Assembly (NCBI GenBank): GCA_025531455.1
Contig: JAMYHL010000018.1
Location: 434,001 to 498,000, forward strand
Reading direction: 5' to 3'
DNA length: 64,000 nucleotides
Source of the DNA: Apiotrichum sp. Y4204
Taxonomy: Eukaryota > Basidiomycota > Tremellomycetes > Trichosporonales > Trichosporonaceae
Below, piece by piece: positions 39,426 to 51,548 of this stretch (positions are counted from its first letter, which is position 1; each line of letters opens with the position of its first letter). The notes under the pieces were generated by a model. It had not been told where the DNA came from. It saw nothing but the letters and a program-made list of their open reading frames with translations, and did not search any database. Made by a program: the position numbers and the translations under genes.

Positions 39426-39640
39426 CTGGTTGCCTGGTGACCTGGTGACCTTTGGCGTTACCCCGTCTGGTCGGCCGGGCTGCCGGACTACGCGGGGCAG
39501 GCGACGAGGGATGGGAGCCAGCGACGCCCAGTGCCGAGCGCACGGCTCAGCGCTCAGCGCGCAGCAGAGCCCTCATCCTCTGCTCCTACATCCTGTGAAC
39601 CCCGCTCCTGCATTCCTGCCATCCTGAGGCCGTGCTGCGA

Positions 39641-39675
39641 CCACATCGCCACACATCGCCACACGTCGCCACAGA
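39641..39675. repeat. Decamer array CACATCGCCA
   Basis: Three tandem copies of a 10-bp unit (CACATCGCCA, last copy with G for A). Simple tandem repeat in the convergent intergenic region. Confidence 0.85.
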
Positions 39676-40406
39676 TTGCATCTCATTGCCCATTGGCGTG
39701 CCGCGGCCGTGCTTCTGAGGCGCGCTAACTCACTTAGCGTGCTGGCGTGCTGGCACGCTGGCGCGTGCCTGTTCATTCATTTGGGTGCCTCTGGCCCGTG
39801 CGCGTGGCCCCGGCTCTGCTTATTGCTTCGATGCTTCTTTCGCGGCAGACTAACCGCTTTGGACGGGGACTACGTTGTCGGCGCGTGCGGCGGTCCGCGT
39901 GTGGTTTCTCCCCCTGGGGGGAACAGAGGGGCCAGGATATGGCCAGGATCATCATGAGTCAGGTCCAGAGGACATGCTCGACCTGACCCATTTTTGCTGC
40001 GGCTTCGGGCCGCGCGGTCGATAACTCTTCGAGACGCTCGGATCGCGCATCGCCACAAACAAAATGCTCATCTGCAAATGAACAACTCACTTCTCACAGT
40101 CGATAACGTAACATGCATACACCGGCGCTTGCCGTCACTCTCACGGTAACACACGACACTAGTGGACTGGGACGAGACGAGAAAATAGTTGATAAGCTTG
40201 AGACACGGAAACTGGAACCGGATAAGGCACACCAGTACTATTGGGCTTAGGTTATGATCAAGAAGTGCAGGCGCCTGGATCCGTGGGGAGCACTAGGGGG
40301 TGTGGATGGGGAGCAAGAGGCCGAGACCGAGAAAAGAGAAGAGTACGCGACACTAATGGCTACAGTCCCAGTGGGATATTGTCACCCCAGGAAGAATCGA
40401 GGGCGC

Positions 40407-42538
40407 TTATGGAGGGGGGTACTGCGTACCAACACCTTCATAAGTCACATGAAGGTCCGAGTTGGATCGGCTGTCGCCGTAGGCGAGAGAGCTGGGAGCA
40501 CTCGAGCCAGGGGCGCTACCGAGGGAAGGGTCAACTTGCGAGGGGATATAGAGGCCAAGAGGGGCGCTGTACGTTTCTCGAGGCACCGCAGAGGGGACGG
40601 TAGGCGACATGTTGACATAGTTGGTGAATTCGCTGTCAGGGTTTGCGCTCGCATTCGCGTAGGGAGCCGCGACCAATTCTGAGGTGGCGGATGCGGAACC
40701 TCCCGAAGAAGGAATGGAGCGGTGCCCATAGGAGGGAGCCGAGTTGGCGACCGGCGACATATCGACATACGCCGAGAGCTCGTCGACGCTGCCTGCCGAG
40801 GGGTGGGGATGACGCATCATGCTGCGGTCGTCATAGCTGATGGGGTCATGCAGCGGTGCGGCCTGGTGCCCGTATGGCACCTGTGTCGGGTCCGCATTAA
40901 CGGGCATGCCATACGAGGGAAGGTTCAGATACGCCGACTGACTATCAGCACCCGAAACAATATCCTATTGCGGTCGATCAACTCACGTAGTTGGCGAAAA
41001 TCTTCTTGAGAGCCTGCTCAAGATGAACCCATGGAAACACCTTGAGGCCTTTGTCAATGTTCCTCGGCTTTGGGTTCGGGTAGTTCATAATGTGCGCGTA
41101 AAAGTCCTGCCACTGTCCCTCGTTCTTCTGCAGTGTGGTGGGCTTGAAGCTCTCAAGGTTACGGCGAATGCGGTTCTTCTCCTCAGTAGTGTAGCGGGTG
41201 CCCATGAGACACTCGAGGAGATAGATGGCGTCGACCGAGGTAAAGTAGCAATCGCTGCGGGCGTCGTGGTACAGGCATGAGATGACTATCATGTTCGGCG
41301 TCCAGTCCTTCTCCTCCACCGCCTTGAACGATGCGCGCACAACAGCGCCCTCCTGTCTTCGAGTAAACTGCACGAGGCAGCGGCGGTTGGCCCACATGTC
41401 CGGCGACCTGTCGTTAGCGGGTGGGGTAAAGGACTGATACCCACCAGTTGGCCTTCATCGTGTTCAAGTCACCATCGATCTCGAGACGCGCTTTGGTGCG
41501 CATGTACGCGCTGGCCTGCGGCGAGGTCGAGAGCATTTGGGTTGTGCGCACCAATCCCGGCTGTGAAGGAGGGAGTACAGTAGCTTGTGGTGGTGAATCG
41601 TAAACGAACGAGGCGGCGGCGCCGGCCGCAATGGTGGGGTACGGCATATCTGGCATTGTCAGCTGAGCCCCCTATGTCGGTGGCGTTATTGTCCTTCTCT
41701 ACTCACCATCCTCACGACGCCTGCGGATAGGTGTACGCTGCACACCGGTAAGGGCCTTGCGTCCGGGCGAATCCGTCTCGAGCTTTTTGCGTGCAGTGCG
41801 CTTTGGTGTTCCGCCTGTCGCTGTAAGTAACTTGTATGTGGATGGATGGGGTTGGTGGAGAGAGTCGTGCTGGCTATTATGGCATCTGCCACGCACGACG
41901 CGCGTGCGGGAACGAAAAGAAACAAGGTGGAAACCTTGTTCTTATTGAATTCCGCGATTATGGTTGACCATAACGTAACGGCCAGAGCTTGATTGATCTT
42001 TGCAATGCTTGTTCCTTTTTTTCTGATCAAGAGATTGCGGATCCATCTACAAAGCATCGAAATGCTACTCACCTGCATCGGCAAGATAGTGAAAGTCGCC
42101 CAAGGATTGCCGGTCGATACAGTGCTGATCTTCATATGCTTCAAACAGCATGGGCACACTCCAGGACTGAGAACCGGTTTCCTGAATGGGCGGCACAAGG
42201 GCGGTGACAATGTAGTTTGTATCCGACGAAGGTGAGGTGACCACATTCGGTTCCACTATGGCCTTGCCAAACGTCACTCGGACGCGGTTGCCTGTCGTAT
42301 CACCTGTGTGGTTTCTGAAGTTGAGATCGCAAATGATCCGGATAGGCGTCCCCTCGATGCCTTGCTGTGGGGTGACATCAAACACTGTTATGACCGGGGG
42401 CTGCATGGCCTTGTTCTGGTGCCCCATCGTCATTGCAGGATGGGCACCACCAGCTGCAATGGGGGCCAGTCGGTCATCGGTCGCGTACCCCCAGGCTGGG
42501 GCGCCAGGGTTGAAGGGTGCTCCCAGGTGAGGAGCCAT
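40407..42538 (-). CDS. Medusa-like (DUF7082) fungal developmental regulator
   Basis: Resembles Aspergillus MedA and its relatives, nuclear regulators of conidiation, adhesion and virulence-related morphogenesis; the family assignment is from memory of motifs. Minus-strand exons 42538-42073, 41820-41707, 41649-41445, 41407-40987 and 40937-40407 join in frame to 578 aa. The N-terminus is Pro/Ala/Gly-rich. A possible beta-sandwich (IPT-like) part follows (PVITVFDVTPQQGIEGTPI). A short basic stretch comes next (PKRTARKKLE; QRTPIRRRRED), a plausible nuclear signal. The conserved block is NRRCLVQFTRR ... LECLMGTRYTTEEKNRIRRN ... QKNEGQWQDFYAHIMNYPNP ... VFPWVHLEQALKKIF. The C-terminal 180 residues are Ser/Pro/Tyr-rich and probably disordered. 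The exon 2 acceptor could instead be 6 nt further in (exon 2 from 41814), without frame change. Confidence 0.82.
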
Positions 42539-45390
42539 GGTGTAATTGGAGATAGGGGCTGTGGTGGCGAACAGCGTGATGCGTAGTGATAGGGTCCAGT
42601 CGTGCAGTGCAGAGTGGCGGGCCGTAGTACAGCAACGGAGAGGGAATGTAGAGAGGGGCGGTGGCGTAGGGATATATCACTTCTCCTTGTAAGAGCGAGT
42701 GAGTGATGAAGAGAGGGGAAGAGAGATGGAGAGAGATGGAGAGAGGTGACAAAGAAAACGATGAGATGATGTATTGTTTAGGACAACACACTGCGCCTCG
42801 ACTGGACCTTTATTATACTGGTGATCCTTTGTCCGTCGACGCACTAAGGTGTATGCGGCTTGCTTTGGCGTTGTGAGCTGCAAAGTCGAAATGCGGAGGG
42901 CGGGCAATGAAAGCTGTGGGGGAGCAGAGCACAGACTGTCCGATAGCGGCGCGAGAGGGAGTCGGTGTGGGATGAGATGAGAGGTGGGAAGCGTTCTGTG
43001 GCCACTTAATGACAAAGTGGAAACTAGACTAGTACGCCGGATGCGCCAGTCGCTATCGACGTCAGGCAGGGTGAGGGCGTTGAGGGCCGCAAAAGCCGAG
43101 GCCGAGGGCACACAGTTGGGCGGGTGGGATGAGAGGGCGGGAGGCGCCGAAGAGTGGAAGGTGGCGAAAGACAAGAAGAAAGGAGCTCAGACCGTGTGCT
43201 GCTGAATGCGGCCAAGTCGGAGTATGAGGGTATGAGATGGTGACCGCTTATGGAAAACTCGTCTCAAAGTGAGCCTTTGCGGTTCAAGAAGCAGCTGGTC
43301 AAGGGGGAGGCGCGCGACACTAGCACCAAAGAAGAAGGTATGCACGGATGTGCGATAGCGTCGGAGTAATAGGGAGTATGATGAGCGGTTGTTGTTGGCA
43401 AGAAATGCACCGTGTGGACGGACGCCGATGGACGAACGACTTGTGCTGTGGAGGACGGCCGTGTGGTGATGTCGACGCGTCGTCTGCGTGTGTGCGGGCC
43501 CAGAAACTCTCGAGATCTGAGGTATTGTATGCTTGTCGGGAGTCGTCTCGGGTTCTCAAAACCCAACTAACTCTAAAGAGAAACTGGACCAACAACAAGG
43601 ATGGAATGACGAGAAGGGGAGTCGCAAACAGCACGACGAGATTAAGAGCGCGCGAGCTCGAGCAAAGCCGGGTGAAGTACTCGGCGCGCAGCACCGGCAG
43701 CACCTGATCTGGCAAAAGTATGTGCAGTATGTGCTTGCAAACGGTTGTCCGTGCCGTGCCGGATGTGCAAGGTGCGTCTGGAAACGCCTGGAGTGCAGGG
43801 GCTCGACGGGGCGGTCGACGAGGGGAGAAGGGGATGATATGCCAATTGACGGGGTCCCAAGGCCCGAGGATATGAGCGTGAGAGTAATCGACGCCGCCGG
43901 CGCAAGTGGCTTGGAGACCAGAAGGGACCGGAGGGACCGGCCGAGGGACCGACCTGTAGGCTGTGGGGAGCTGTGGCTCGGGGGTAGGACCCGTGAAGAA
44001 CTCCTCGACGACGAGTCTTCCGTGCAGGGTATAACACAGCACTCCTCCTGACCACGCGTGGAGCTGAGGCTGTTGGCCCCTTGGAGCGAAGGACCAAAGC
44101 AGTGGAAGAGAAGAACTACAAGAAAAAAAAAAGTGATGCCTGGATGCCAGGGAGGAGGAGGAAAGAGGCGTCAATGGCTTGCTCGATGGCGTTCCAGGTC
44201 CACGAGGCAACCCAATAATGAAAAGGAACCACAGATCACAGGCTTTTTGGTTGCAGCCTTGCACACTCGCCGTCGTCGCCTCCAGCCAAACCAAGGTATG
44301 TACAAAACCGAAGAGGACGGAGAAAGGACAGGAGAGTCGCGGTGGAGCGAAAACGAGCGAGACAATGATGGCAACGGCACGGTGTGGCAGCTCCAACAGA
44401 GGTGAATCACAGTGATCTCACAAGGACTCTTCCGACCAACTCTCTACCCTCTCTTCTTGCGCGCTTCGTTTACTGAAGAGGGCCTGTGCGTGGTGGCGTC
44501 GCCGTCGACTGTGGTCTGTGGGCTGAAGTGTGGGGTCTGTGAGCTTGTGGCTTGCTAATGGCGAGAGATGCGTCGTGAAACGGTCTCCTGGGGCTTTGGA
44601 CAGGAGGGCCCCTAGAACTTCGCTAGCGTGCGGCCTCGGAACTTGCGCGCTACTCGAACGAGAGAGGAGAGGATGGCGAGACTCTTGCTCAAGGTCGAGA
44701 TCGTGCGAGTGAACGGCCTGATAAGGGTGCGACGAAGAGAGCAGTGCAGGTGTAGCGGACAAAGTTGACGATCGGGATGATCGGGACGCGCACTTGTTGT
44801 ACGCGCTTCTAGGGCCTGCTGTGCTTCTCGACGCCGTGTCTTCGAAGATACGTCTGGGAATCAAACACTCGCCCTTGATCGAGATAAGAGCCAGGTATCG
44901 TGTCCCGGTGCAAACCTTGACGAGCGCGTGGAGGTGGATAGTTGATGAGATGCCGGGATGCCGAAGATGGGATCCGTCCCTCAGGATCGCAGCACGCCGT
45001 GTGCTTTCCGGGCAAAGCCACAACTCCTGATCTTTTTCGGCCTCTCAAATTCTAATTTCTCAATCTCCCTCGCGGGTCCCGCCCGTCCCAACGCCGAGCC
45101 CTGCGCCGCTTTCTGCTGGGAATGGGTCGGGGTCGGCGGTCGGGGTATGCCTAGAGATGCGGGTATGTGCCGCGCGGCGACGGGCACGGGGATCTGCAGG
45201 CTGCGAGTTGAGGGTGGTGTGGGCGCCACGCAACCGCCATCCGAGGAGAGGTTGGAGATGGGGACGGCGAGCCGAGTGTAGGATCCGGCGTTCACGGGCG
45301 CGCGGGGCAGCAACTGTGTCGCGGCGAGGGGCAATGTCAAGAAGCACAAGGGGAGGGGAGGCGTCGGTGGCGATTGGGGGCGTTGGGGGC
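42539..45390 (-). promoter_or_regulatory. Long pyrimidine-rich upstream region of the Medusa-like gene
   Basis: About 2.9 kb of minus-strand C/T-rich DNA before the start codon. It contains three long overlapping minus-strand frames (43320-44396, 44418-45023, 44981-45898). They lack domain signatures and are best explained by the scarcity of purine-containing stop codons in pyrimidine-rich sequence. MedA genes in other fungi have long leaders with upstream ORFs, so this may be a transcribed leader; that is inference. Confidence 0.4.
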
Positions 45391-45837
45391 TCAAGTGGGG
45401 GAATGTGGGGACGCTGAGGGGAGAGATGGACAGGCCGCGGGCCTCTCGGGACAAGGGAGCAGGGCGATGAGAAAGAGGGTCGCTCGGGACAAGCTTGCTG
45501 GTGATTGATCGACACTGGCTGAAGAAGGGAGAGAGGTGTGATGGCAACGATAAATGACAAGAACGGAGTGGCCGAGAGAGAGCACGCGTCCAAACAAGAG
45601 GGCGATCTCGAGGTAAACGAGTGGTAACGAGACGATCAAGGAGATCCAAACTGGCGATCCAGTAATGATGTTCAGAATGTGTGGAATGCCGATCGAGCAG
45701 ACTATGCAGAAGACAGTGACTATGAAGACTAACAAACGCAAAAAAGCCTCGCTGCTCGTTCTGCATTGCGCATAGGATGTGACATTGTTGGGCACGGTTG
45801 TGCTCGTCGTCCACTCCGATCTGGGTGCATAGTCCAC
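45391..45837 (-). CDS. Possible small two-helix membrane protein
   Basis: A 148-codon frame whose first 95 residues look like a real protein. A polar N-terminus with an N-glycosylation-type site (NNVTSY) is followed by two hydrophobic segments (about residues 31-55, FLRLLVFIVTVFCIVCSIGI; and 62-85, WISLIVSLPLVYLEIALLF). The remainder becomes low-complexity Ser/Pro/Leu, so the true 3' end may differ or an intron may follow. I recognise no family. The alternative frame on the same strand runs through 305 codons but reads as low complexity. Pyrimidine-rich composition favours hydrophobic residues by chance, so this stays tentative. Confidence 0.25.
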   Translation of the reverse strand: MDYAPRSEWTTSTTVPNNVTSYAQCRTSSEAFLRLLVFIVTVFCIVCSIGIPHILNIITGSPVWISLIVSLPLVYLEIALLFGRVLSLGHSVLVIYRCHHTSLPSSASVDQSPASLSRATLFLIALLPCPERPAACPSLPSASPHSPT

Positions 45838-48800
45838 ATGATATCAACAATCGCCGTAGCGCCGAGAGGACTGGCCCGGGTTGGTTGCACACACGCACTC
45901 CCTTCGCACTCCACTAAAGGTTAGCGCTAGATCGTCGCCGAGAGCTTCATGCTCACTCGACGTGAACAAACAGCCGCCGCTTCGAGTGTCCTGCAGCTCG
46001 TCCGGCTGTTGTACCTCCCTATCATTCCCTGCACCCCCTGCTCAGCTGGCTACCTGCATACCTGCCGTCTTCTGCTCCGACCACACTTTACTGATGATGG
46101 TGTTTCGTTCCGCAGGCTCTGTGCACCTGAAATAGATCCCTGGAGCTTCCCTGTCCCATAGTGGATGCAAGCTGGGTCGAGGGGGGAGGCAGCGTATACA
46201 ATCGACAATACAAGACCACACAAATGACCATGCATGGGATAATACCCGGGCAGCCCCGCTAACCCGTCAGGACTCTGACAGCGGCAACGGGGCAAGCGGG
46301 TGCGATGTGGCTTCATGGCGTGCACGTTATGCTCCCGAGAGTGTCCCATGCCCCTCTTTCCGGCCCCTTCGGCCCCTCATGAGCGCCCAGACCCGGGAGG
46401 GTGCCTCTCTCCGCTGGATCTTGGGTCATCGTGCCACCCCCAACCAGTTTTCTGGCTCTCAGTCTGCGTTCTTCGGGGTCTTGTGCCGTGATCCCTCAAC
46501 AAGCATTGTACTACACTGGCTCCGCTAAGCATGAGTTTGGGATACAATAAGATTATTTGTCTCCTGAGCAGGGAACTGCCAATGTCCTGGCCTCCCCCCC
46601 CCCCCCCTGGCTGGAGTGCCTCTGGAGTGCCGCCCTTCACGTCATGTTACGCTTTCTGGTCAGCGAGGAGTCCCCGTAACGAGTCCAGAGGCCAGAGGGC
46701 CGAAGCGGATGTAGCTGAAGAGGACGACCGTCACGGTGTGCATGCAATCGCCTACGGTCAGGAACCGCACGCATGAGGGCAGGACAGGCACCCCTCTCTA
46801 CCCCGCAGGACCTCTCCGGTACGCATGCTTCTCCCAGCGAGAACCCCTCTCCCCCTTAACCCCTTGCCCACTCCCCGTGGCATGGATGGCACCCACATTG
46901 TTGTGATTCGCTAAATGGCGCCATGAATTGCCCGGTGGCGTAGGCGACGGCGTTTTGGGTGAGAACAGTCTCACGCTACGCCGTCGCAGGCTGCCACAGC
47001 GCCACAGCCCCAGGGCGGAACGCGGGCACGAGCTCACGAGCTTGGGCGACATGGGTACATGGACGGCATCGGCGGCACGCTGCGGCTGTGCCGGCTAGCC
47101 AGTTTGATGTTCTGGTTTTGTGCTGCTCTGATGTTGCAGGGCACGGACAGTGGACTCACTTTTCAGGCTATTGGAATGAGATGAGATGAGATCAACTGAG
47201 CCAGCCGTCATATGCCATTTACCCCGAGATCTGGGATCACTTAGCGGTGGCGTGCAGCCCTGCGGATATGAGCTTGAGAGCGCTAAGGACTGTGTAGATT
47301 GCTTGATTAACTGATTGCAAGATCCACCCATGCGGCATGCAGCATGGCCCATGGCCCAGTGACGGTGGCCCACAGCTTTGGTCACTAAACGCCCACCGTA
47401 AGCCCAAGGATCTTTTTGAGCCGTGGAGTCATACAGTCGATCCCCTCTCTGTAGATAGGCTGCAGGCGGAGATCATGATCTGCCATGAACCACGTCCGGA
47501 AGAGATACCGGCAGTCCGGCGCCGCGATGTGCGCCGCGTTCTGGACGGCGTGTGGCATGGCACGTCGGGCGGCGGCGCCACCTGGTGGCACGGAGAGGGC
47601 CGCCGCCTGCGGAATGCTCTTCGCGGCGCCAGAGCATGTCGGAATGAGAGGCGCGGTCAAGACCCGGAACGGATATTCCTTCTCGGGTCTGGTCGCGCGT
47701 ACCGAGGATCGAAGAATACATATAAGCGACGGACGATCTAATATCCCGTTCTTTGTTAATCAAGGAGGATGCGCCGACCCACTATTGACAAATGCCGAGG
47801 TTGAGATCTCGGCGGCAAGAGTCGTGACTTCAAGATCTTCTCGAATACTGGCTTGTTGGGGATGCCTTCCATTCCGGTTGACGGCCGTAGATCTGTAAAG
47901 AAGCGACATTGGAAAGGATACAGCGTACAGCGTATCGCACTTGACATTGCCTCCCCGATCTTTGGTAATGCCCACTACCTCAATCTCCTCCTCGGCGATG
48001 AGAGTCACGAGATCACGTTCTCTACTCGGCTTTGTCGTTTTCATTGTTCTCCGCAGCAGTGGTTTGTCAGCACTACTGTAACGATGTCAACGATTCCACG
48101 GATCGCAGCTCCACAAGTTGCTTGGAATTTAGGTCCTGGCCTCGCACGGAATGTTGATATACAACCTCCTTCGTGCCTTGCATTGGCCCACGGCGCCCAT
48201 GATAGTGGAAACTGCAACGCCAAGCTACTTGCGGATCACAGGTCCGGATCGTGGGAGTGTATGTGGAGTGACGCCGTCGGTCAAGCAGTCAGACAACTGT
48301 GTGGATTGCGATTGGGTTTGAAGCTACCACAACGGTGGAAGCCGCTGCAATCAGACGCCACCGGCACACAGTCTGGCACAACAGCGTATGCGGCGCTGTG
48401 TTCCTGTTCTAAGCAGCTGGTCAGATGCCCAAATGCAAGACATACACATGTGCGGCGCACACATGTACAGATGCATTCCTGGGGCCTGGGCGCATGACAT
48501 CGATGGGCAAGGTGTCGTTTGTTGGTCGCTCAAGAACTAGAGAATAGCATCCGAGAGCAGGCGGTTCTGGGCTGACACCACAGTTTCCAGTTTCTTTAGA
48601 GAGGCTGATCGGCAGCCCCCTGCTCCACACTACCGAGAGCGCCGGATGCCGGTGGCCCGTGTGGACTGTGTCGGAGATGTGCCACCTGTGCCACATGTGA
48701 CTGCACAATGAGGTGGTCGAGGCTGGGGCGTATTCCGTGTGCATCGGGCTCGTGGCTCGATAGCAGATACATTGCGTTCTGGTCTGTACAGAAGGCGTTG

Positions 48801-49381
48801 CAGCCGTGGTCACCGGACCAGCTTGTACTTCGTCATTGTCACTTGGCGATTCCTGTCCATCACACACTGACGTCCGGCAAATACCCGACCTCTTGACCGA
48901 CTAGATCCTTTGATTCTGCCATCTGCGCGCATTGAGCAACTGGCCGCTCCCCATGTGTCTATGCAATGGAATGAGATTGTGGCCCAGGTACGGTCATAGC
49001 GTACTGCGATCACTCACTCCTGTTCCGGGATCTCACGTTAGCGCCCATTCCTTCTAGTCTGCCACCTATGACCTCTGGTACTGTGCAGTATGTACGATCA
49101 ACGGCCATTATCTGTGATCTTTCCCTAATACCTCCTTCATCCCACTGCCTTATTGTTCACTCTATCTCATATCGCGTCCGACTGTCCAATACATTAGTAG
49201 TACAGCAGCCAGTGTATGCCGTGCCTGCGCCCTGGACTTGGACGCGTCTCCCCCCGATTCCTTCAATTGACCATTTACACAATTGCGACGAACAACGGCC
49301 ATGAACGTCGTCATTGTTGCGTCCCAATCGTGGTCGAGGAATGACGCACTAGTCTCCCTCAGGAGAACCACCCTGGAACCC

Positions 49382-49423
49382 ATCCTGACCCATCCTGACC
49401 ACTCCTGACCGGTCCTGACCGCG
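49382..49423. repeat. Decamer array of (NN)TCCTGACC
   Basis: Four tandem 10-bp units with the constant core TCCTGACC and a variable two-base lead (CA, CA, AC, GG). Confidence 0.85.
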
Positions 49424-51062
49424 CTACTGTAAGCTGCCAGAGAGCCGGGTAACGTCATGCCGCCCGGGAGCAACTTGGCCATAGCCGCGATTTCCCCGGC
49501 AGGGCCGTCAGTTCCCGGGGACGGTCCCGCCGTCGGGCATCGACGCCGCGCGGAGCGGCGTTGAGGGTGAGATAGACAGGGAAGCGCGAATGGCCGAGAC
49601 TGTACTCGACCCACTAGTCTGGCAGGTGACTACCGCCCGATCGACAGTAGCCGTCGTTTCCTTTTCGTCCACTGCGACTAATAGCCGCGGAGGTTTGCGC
49701 TAGACCCAGATCTGTGCGATTCTTGGGCTAGGTATTTAGCAAACCAGTGACGTTATTCGTCCGATCACGTTTACCGGACACAAACACCGGTGGAGTTGAC
49801 TCGACCGGCTCCACAATTCTGTGCTGCGCTTCCAATCTCGTAATAACGTCACTCCCATCATGCTTGTTGCGGTTGTTCTCAACAACTGACGAGATCAACC
49901 TCGGCAGATCTGAGATTAGGATGGGATGCCGGAGGTTGTGGAATAATGGAAGGTTTGGCCCCGGAATGCAGTACCGAGCATTACGTTCCTTCGAGCTCAC
50001 ATCGGAAGCTGACGGCCCCAACAATAGCCAACGAGGTCAAGTCATGGCCGACCAAAACCGAAAGGCCACACACAAGACAGCTGACGTGTGGAAGCAGGGC
50101 ATCATTCACTCTCGTTGCCATGCGCAGTCGCCCCAATCTTGTGAGATCTGTCGAGTTAGCAACCTTCCCTGATGCTGACGCTGCGCAACTGGTGCTGTCA
50201 GCAGCCGCACTGCAGCTACTGCGCAGCGCATAGCGTTCAACCCCAGATTGCGTGGTACTAACCCCCTCGCCCCATGCATGTATCAATCCAACACACCCTC
50301 GCAACCTCCGCAGTTAGACCCTGTTCTCCTATCGCGTCCGCAACAGTTACAGAGTGATACAGAACGCCATGACAACTCCTGATCTAAACCCCGATACATT
50401 CACAGATCCAGGAGTACACGCATATCTGAGACAGACAATCCTGAGTGACGTTGCGTGCCAACGGTCGCGCTAGCGACGATGCCGGCAGAGTCAGCCGGAT
50501 GGGGCATTCATGTTCAACAACCGTCGCGTGATACACACTTGGTAACCTCCGCCGGAACCTGTTGTACGGCAGCAGAGGCGTTCTAGAATTCTAGAAGGTC
50601 GCTGATAACCACCCCAGATGAATGGCCCGCTGACACCCCCGGACCTGAAGTCTCTGGACTGCCAGATTCTAGAACATGGCTTCATGTCAGACAAACGTAC
50701 GCACGCTACGGGAGTATGTATCCTTGTCATTTCGTGGCAGTGTGGTGCGACATATCTCTTCTAGTAAATCCTGATTTTCTTTGTCTTGTGTCAGTTAAGC
50801 TTGTTGCTTGCACATCAAACATATCGAACAGCGGGAACTACGCGATGCATTAGGTGGACAAGTTAAACCTGTACTGTACCTAGGTGTATCGAGAGTTGCG
50901 TGACGCTACCATGAACGATGAGCGAGAGAACGAGCCATGGAGCGATAAGTGTGCTGCTTTCAGCCATTGCATCTCTAAGTATGGAGCTCGGGGAGCCTGA
51001 CACGTGTCGGACGATTGTTATAGTGCTATACGATGCATAAGGGTGACGATAGAAAAATGAAG

Positions 51063-51162
51063 CCTATATAAAAATAAACGAGTGTCAACGGCGCGAGCGA
51101 CCTTGCGAGCGAGCGAAAGAGTAACGGCGGAAATTGACTGTCCTTTTAACAACACTGGCCGA
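51063..51162 (+). repeat. Diverged direct repeat, copy 1
   Basis: Shares with 51451-51548 the order TATATA, CGAGTGT, a GCGAGCGAAAGAG / GCAAGCGAATGAACG block, then TTTAACA(A)(C/G)ACT. Similarity is clear over about 100 bp but interrupted by substitutions and small indels. No coding content is recognised. Confidence 0.6.
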
Positions 51163-51300
51163 GTCATGACGTCCGAGCCCCAGCCCAACATCGACCCCGT
51201 GCAGACTGACGCGGACCGAGTCATGAACATCTGGGCCCTACCCAAGTATGGAGCCAGTGCAGACTGGCGCGGACTGAGTCAAAACATCCGAACCCCAACC
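51160..51300. repeat. ~57-bp tandem repeat, about 2.5 copies
   Basis: The motif GAGTCATGA recurs at about 51161 and 51218, with a third diverged start at 51276 (GAGTCAAAA). Each is followed by a C-rich AGCCC/GGCCC stretch and, in the first two, GTGCAGACTG(A/G)CGCGGAC. The period is 57-58 bp. Confidence 0.75.
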
Positions 51301-51450
51301 AGCAAACAACAACGGCCTCGCGGCTGCGGAAGGGTCTGTGTTCACGGCGATACTAATGAGTAGGGGTATGTCTTGTTTGACCTCCTGCATTTCCGACTTA
51401 TATACATTCGTGAGACCTATTAATAAAGAGTAACGAGCGACAAGACAACT

Positions 51451-51548
51451 CATATATAGCGTCAAACGAGTGTGGATGTGACAGCACAAATGTGACGGGC
51501 AAGCGAATGAACGAAGGCAGATATGAACGGTCATTTAACAGGACTAGT
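51451..51548 (+). repeat. Diverged direct repeat, copy 2
   Basis: Second copy of the 51063-51162 segment, in the same orientation about 390 bp downstream. Retains the TATATA, CGAGTGT and TTTAACAGGACTAGTGC landmarks. Confidence 0.6.

Larger units (their letters stand above)
37106..40406. other. 3.3-kb convergent intergenic region with simple repeats
   Basis: Lies between the stops of the TDA3-like gene and the Medusa-like gene. It holds a T18 homopolymer (37392-37409), a CA dinucleotide run (39177-39196), a 7/8-bp GCCTGTG/GCCTGGTG array (39343-39425) and a 10-bp CACATCGCCA array (39641-39675). I see no coding gene. Two short tRNA A-box lookalikes near 37507 and 37788 lack matching B boxes. 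Confidence 0.55.

Noticed and set aside
43320..44396. 358-codon minus-strand ORF as a gene
   Set aside because: Low-complexity Leu/Ser/Pro/Cys composition in pyrimidine-rich DNA, no domain, and overlapping equally open frames nearby. Kept only as a possible leader ORF.
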